In this document: positions 60,372 through 64,000 of the stretch, in pieces
How positions within the stretch are numbered: the stretch's first letter is position 1
Layout of the letters: every line of letters starts with the position of its first letter
DNA from: Nostoc commune NIES-4072
Lineage (GTDB): Bacteria > Cyanobacteriota > Cyanobacteriia > Cyanobacteriales > Nostocaceae
Reading direction: 5' to 3'
Assembly (NCBI RefSeq): GCF_003113895.1
Contig: NZ_BDUD01000001.1
Location: 2,331,118 to 2,395,117 of the forward strand
Length of the DNA stretch: 64,000 nt
Made by a program: the position numbers and the translations under genes
The notes under the pieces: model-generated
The model's database searches: none
Told to the model about the DNA's origin: nothing
What the model saw: only the letters and a program-made list of their open reading frames with translations

Positions 60372-62777
60372 TTAGACAATCACTAAATTAGTTAAGTCGC
60401 CTTTGTAGCCACTAATCTCAATAACAGCATCCGTGAGGGCAGAAAATCCATTAGTACTATCATTGAGTGCCACAAAAGTTCGCCCATGACTGCTTGTACC
60501 CAAGGTAAAAGTTGCCGCACCTTTAGCCACAAAAGCAGTTGTAGTCAATATTTGTTGTACGTCTGACAGATTCAAACTTGCAACCGGGCCAAGTTGAAGC
60601 AAATTAGTTGCAGAAACTGCATTCAGACCATCAATTTTATCTTCACCGATTTTTAAATCAGTAATCTTATCAAAACGAGACAGCAGTGAATCACTTAGGT
60701 TATTGATTACAAATTCATCATTCCCACAACCACCTGTTAGGGTATCACTACCAGCGCCACCGTTAAGGATGTCATTACCGTTACCACCAACTAGTTTGTC
60801 ATTTCCTGCTAATCCAAATAGTTTATCGTTGCCGTTTTTCCCGAAAATTTGATCATTGCCAGTTCCACCAGTGAGTGTATCTTTACAGTTGCTACCGTAT
60901 AAAGTTTTGTTCGGTACATTTGCATCGTTGGTGGTTGTACTGAGGAGTTGACCGTTGGCATTATATAAATAACTGACAACTACATCAATAATACCATCGC
61001 TGTTATTGTCAATATCTGAGTCAGTCAGTTTGCCATTGGCATCGTAGTTGTAAGTGGTAATCTCGTCACCCAGTCCATCATTATTTTTGTCAACTACCTG
61101 TGCTGCTAGTCTGTTGTTAGCATCGTAGCTGTAAGCTGTTACCTCATCAATGATGCCATCACGATTATTATCAATCTTTTGTGTAGTTAATTTTCCCTTA
61201 GCATCGTAGCTATAGATACCAACCGTATCAATTACACCATCATTATTGAAGTCATAACTGGCGGTTGCGCTTCCATAAATATAGGTTATGGAAGAATCAG
61301 CAATGCCGTCGCCGTTGTTGTCACGACTAAAGGATGTCTCGTTGCCGTTGGCATCATAAGTATAGGTTATGGAGTTTTCAGTGATGCCATCGCGGTCATA
61401 GTCATTACCCTCAAATTTGGATGTCAATTTTCCGTTGTCATCATAAGTGTAGTTTGTGATAGAGTCACCGTAGGCTTCATTGCTGTTAAAAAAACTTATA
61501 ATTTTGGATGTCAACCTGCCCTTGGCGTCATATTTAGCGGCTCTGCGAGCTTGAATGAAGCCGAATAAGTTTTGACTATAGAATGTCTCGTTGCCGTTGG
61601 CATCATAAGTAGAGGTTGTGACCTCTTCAGGAGTGCCGTCGCTGTTGTAGTCACCGCTTTCGGATGTTAAGTTGCCGTTGGCATCATAAGTATAACTATA
61701 GGTTGCGACTTCATCTGCAATGCCGTCGCCGTTGGTGTCAAAGCTTTCAGATGCCAACTTGCCCTTAGCATCATAAGTAGAGGTTGCGACTACATCTGCA
61801 ATGCCGTCGCCGTTATCGTCACGACTATAGAATGAGAATGTCCGGTTACTGTTGGCATCATAGGTAGAGGTTTCCACGTAATCAGTGATGCCGTCGCCGT
61901 TGTTGTCACGACTTAAGGATGTCACGTTGCCCTTGGCATCATAAGTAGAGGTTTCCACGTAATCAGTGATGCCGTCGCCATTGTTGTCACGACTAAAAGA
62001 AAAAGATGTCAGGTTGCCGTTAGCATCATAAGTAGAGGTTTCCACATAATTAGCGATGCCGTCGCCATTGTCGTCACGACTAAAAGATGTCACCTTGCCG
62101 TTGGCATCATAAGTAGAGGTTTGCACATAATTAGCGATGCCGTCGCCATTGTCGTCACGACTAAAAGATGTCACCTTGCCGTTGGCATTATAAGTAGAGG
62201 TTTCCACATAATCAGCGATGCCGTCGCCGTTGGTGTCAGTGCTTAAGGATGTCAGCTTGCCTTGAGCATTATAAGTAGAGGTTTGCACATAATTAGCGAT
62301 GCCGTCGCCATTGTCGTCACGACTAAAAGATGTCACCTTGCCGTTGGCATTATAAGTAGAGGTTTCCACATAATCAGCGATGCCGTCGCCATTGTCGTCA
62401 CGACTTAAGGATGTCACCTTGCCTTGAGCATTATAAATATAAGTATAGGTTGTGACATAATCAGCGATGCCGTCGCCGTTGGTGTCACGAATGAAGGATG
62501 TCTTGTTGCCGTTGGCATCATAAGTATAAGTTTCGACATAATTAACGATGCCGTCGCCGTTGTCGTCACGACTTAAGGATGTCAGCTTGCCTTGAGCATT
62601 ATAAGTAGAGGTTTGCACATAATTAGCGATGCCGTCGCCGTTGTCGTCACGACTATAGAATGTCAGGTTATAGCCGTAGGTAATAACTGAGTCTATTGTC
62701 CCATCATTGTTGTTGTCTATGTTCTGGGATATCAGTTTGCCGTCGGCATCGTAAGTATAAGTTGTGGTTGAGGTCAT
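60372..62777 (-). CDS. Repeat protein: Ca-loop/YD-like repeats plus RTX region
   Basis: An 801-aa protein without a Sec signal. Residues 1 to about 620 are about 22 repeats of 24-29 residues such as [20 protein letters not shown] followed by GKVTSFS. Each has a DxNxDGxxD loop, as in dockerin/thrombospondin-3 calcium sites, joined to a YDANGxxTS unit like YD (Rhs) repeats. Repeats 14-16 are degenerate. At about 626-696 come nonapeptide RTX repeats ([20 protein letters not shown]), then a beta tail that fits a C-terminal type I secretion signal. It is likely secreted and folded by calcium; the role could be surface or matrix. No type I transporter is in the window. The DNA repeats at 62030-62650 are nearly identical, suggesting recent expansion. 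Confidence 0.85.
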   Translation of the reverse strand: MTSTTTYTYDADGKLISQNIDNNNDGTIDSVITYGYNLTFYSRDDNGDGIANYVQTSTYNAQGKLTSLSRDDNGDGIVNYVETYTYDANGNKTSFIRDTNGDGIADYVTTYTYIYNAQGKVTSLSRDDNGDGIADYVETSTYNANGKVTSFSRDDNGDGIANYVQTSTYNAQGKLTSLSTDTNGDGIADYVETSTYNANGKVTSFSRDDNGDGIANYVQTSTYDANGKVTSFSRDDNGDGIANYVETSTYDANGNLTSFSFSRDNNGDGITDYVETSTYDAKGNVTSLSRDNNGDGITDYVETSTYDANSNRTFSFYSRDDNGDGIADVVATSTYDAKGKLASESFDTNGDGIADEVATYSYTYDANGNLTSESGDYNSDGTPEEVTTSTYDANGNETFYSQNLFGFIQARRAAKYDAKGRLTSKIISFFNSNEAYGDSITNYTYDDNGKLTSKFEGNDYDRDGITENSITYTYDANGNETSFSRDNNGDGIADSSITYIYGSATASYDFNNDGVIDTVGIYSYDAKGKLTTQKIDNNRDGIIDEVTAYSYDANNRLAAQVVDKNNDGLGDEITTYNYDANGKLTDSDIDNNSDGIIDVVVSYLYNANGQLLSTTTNDANVPNKTLYGSNCKDTLTGGTGNDQIFGKNGNDKLFGLAGNDKLVGGNGNDILNGGAGSDTLTGGCGNDEFVINNLSDSLLSRFDKITDLKIGEDKIDGLNAVSATNLLQLGPVASLNLSDVQQILTTTAFVAKGAATFTLGTSSHGRTFVALNDSTNGFSALTDAVIEISGYKGDLTNLVIV

Positions 62778-63073
62778 AAAGTTATGTTCCTAAATAAATA
62801 TTTGTATGACTCCAGTCGGATACTGCTATGTGTTTTAATTACATTTATTTTAAGAGCAGTAGGGAAAATACTGAATTTCAGCATTCTATCAGCATCATAA
62901 ATGCTTTGCAATCAATTCTGAATCCAGTAATTACTCGGTCGCAGGAAATACCTTTATTCTGTTATCAACATTTATAAAAAATTTCCTCGCATTCATACTA
63001 CTTGGCATATACTTTAAAGAAATGTGACATTTAATTGCGCTATTGTAAAAATCAGCTTTACATAAGTTGATTT
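62778..63073. promoter_or_regulatory. Divergent region between the repeat protein and phytochrome genes
   Basis: 296 bp, AT-rich, with promoters expected in both directions. TTAGGAACATAACTTTATG-type sequence precedes the minus-strand start (AGGAAC ribosome site). No structured element was recognised. Confidence 0.45.
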
Positions 63074-64000
63074 ATGAGGCAGTTTGAAAATACTACTACC
63101 CAAGCTACTGCTCTGACTAACCACGATCGCAAACCTATTCACATACCTGGCTCTATTCAACCTCATGGTGTTCTACTGGCACTCAGTACTCAGTTAGAGA
63201 TACTGCAAGTTAGCAACAATACCCAAGAACACTTGGGCAAAGAGCCAGAAGATTTGCTTGGTAAACCGTTGAGCTATTTGCTAGAAGCTCAACAAATAGA
63301 AACTGTAAAGCAGTGCTTGGTAAAAAAAATTGGCAGTCCTAATGCGTTTAAAGTATCAATAAATACTTTGCATCGGCAACAAGATTTTGACGCTATTGCT
63401 CATCGTACAGAAGAGGCTGTGATTCTGGAGTTAGAACCGACAGACTCAAAATCTGAGGTAAGTTTTTTAGGCTTTCATGCTTTGGCGGGTGAAGCGATCG
63501 CCAAAATGCAGAGAACATCAAACCTGATAGAATTTTTGCATGTAGTGGCACAAGAAGTCCAAAAAATTATCGGTTTTGATCGGGTAATGGTCTATAAATT
63601 TGACCAGTCGGGAGCGGGTTCTGTTGTTTCAGAAGTCAAACGAGAAGATTTATCACCTTATTTAGGACTCCACTATCCCGCAACAGATATTCCAGCGCAG
63701 GCTAGGGAATTATACACGCGCTGCTTTCTGCGATTTCTCCCCGATTTGACTGCCGAACCTATTAAACTAGTTCCAAAGGAAAATCCGACAACACATCAGC
63801 ATCTTGACTTAAGTTACTCTCTGCTACGAAGTTTTGATTCGTGTTGTGCTGAATATCATCAAAATATGGGAGTGAAGGCTCTTTTGGTGATTTCGCTTAT
63901 TCAAGAGCAGAAACTTTGGGGATTAATATCTTGCCATCACTTAACACCAAAGTATATTTCTTATGAAGTGCTAAAGATGTGCGAATTTTTGGGACAGATT
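63074..64000 (+). CDS. Phytochrome photosensor, truncated by the window end
   Basis: The first 309 residues of a bilin photoreceptor. PAS domain: RKPIHIPGSIQPHGVLLALS (about 20-39), the knotted N-terminus; the bacteriophytochrome Cys before this motif is absent (NHD). GAF domain (about 145-309): DRVMVYKFD, the signature PATDIPAQARELY, and LRSFDSCCAEYHQNMGV at the bilin site. Cys257 lines up with the Cph1 bilin-binding Cys, so a phycocyanobilin-type chromophore is expected. The next residue is Cys258 where Cph1-type phytochromes have His. CHHLTPK (Cph1 His290 region) is normal. PHY and output domains lie beyond the window, so kinase activity cannot be judged. Confidence 0.9.
   Translation, partial: MRQFENTTTQATALTNHDRKPIHIPGSIQPHGVLLALSTQLEILQVSNNTQEHLGKEPEDLLGKPLSYLLEAQQIETVKQCLVKKIGSPNAFKVSINTLHRQQDFDAIAHRTEEAVILELEPTDSKSEVSFLGFHALAGEAIAKMQRTSNLIEFLHVVAQEVQKIIGFDRVMVYKFDQSGAGSVVSEVKREDLSPYLGLHYPATDIPAQARELYTRCFLRFLPDLTAEPIKLVPKENPTTHQHLDLSYSLLRSFDSCCAEYHQNMGVKALLVISLIQEQKLWGLISCHHLTPKYISYEVLKMCEFLGQI

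Noticed and set aside
60372-62777. Rhs/YD polymorphic toxin
   Set aside because: YD-like units are present, but there is no Rhs core, no hypervariable toxin tail and no immunity gene; the C-terminus is RTX.
1-64000. tRNA, rRNA, tmRNA or known cyanobacterial sRNA genes
   Set aside because: I scanned by eye for tRNA TPsiC-type and other conserved motifs and found none; a covariance search would be needed to exclude them fully.

Overview
The window looks like chromosomal DNA of a filamentous, heterocyst-type cyanobacterium close to Nostoc or Anabaena. The signs are many HIP1 octamers (GCGATCGC), NblA, a cytochrome c6, a phytochrome, ABC1 and Hanks kinases, PEP-CTERM proteins, an AMIN-domain protein, and dense heptanucleotide arrays and palindromic repeats between genes. 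Genus is inferred from gene content and repeat style; no rRNA is present to fix it.

Layout. 1-2.06 kb is the 3' part of a group II intron (reverse transcriptase ORF plus domains V/VI), next to a DUF433/PIN-like toxin-antitoxin pair (2.1-2.8 kb). 3.0-11.6 kb is a phospho-signalling stretch: two Ser/Thr kinases, an ABC1 kinase with a PP2C phosphatase 22 bp downstream, and nblA. 12.7-17.1 kb holds a glycosyltransferase, an unknown protein, anmK and a PEP-CTERM protein. 17.5-19.8 kb holds a folate/biopterin-type transporter and the 3' half of a carotenoid oxygenase. 19.8-26.6 kb is the kdpA-B-C-D potassium operon on the minus strand, with a 1.1 kb repeat-filled gap between kdpA and kdpB. A histidine kinase and response regulator follow (27.3-29.2 kb). 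29.2-32.5 kb has surface-polysaccharide genes, then priA, a group 2 sigma factor, a GNAT enzyme, petJ, a TPR protein and a TonB-dependent receptor. 45.7-48.2 kb encodes a DhaM-type PTS fusion. 49.3-58.9 kb has an Eis-like acetyltransferase, a double-glycine leader peptide, an AMIN/serine hydrolase, a di-haem peroxidase, a DMT exporter and a DUF1400 hydrolase. The end holds higBA, an 801-residue calcium-repeat/RTX protein and the first 309 residues of a phytochrome.

The main theme is repeat invasion and gene decay. Palindromic or low-complexity repeats sit in frame inside anmK and (twice) priA, have extended the end of a serine hydrolase, and form start-codon contexts. At least five broken genes can be read: a carotenoid oxygenase, a Uma2 nuclease, a PEP-CTERM protein, a duplicated hydrolase fragment and an unidentified remnant at 50.9 kb. 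A 112-bp MITE is complete with terminal inverted repeats and an 8-bp target duplication. The most intriguing signal is a multi-hairpin element at 51.4 kb and again at 27.0 kb, in which a stem is conserved while the other arms differ in sequence but keep perfect pairing, with a partial copy at 5.3 kb. Other notable items are a phytochrome whose bilin-site Cys is followed by Cys instead of His, a protein fusing about 22 YD-like/Ca-loop repeats to RTX repeats, and an orphan GG-leader peptide.

I saw no tRNA, rRNA or CRISPR array. All assignments come from reading sequence and recalled family motifs; no database search was run.
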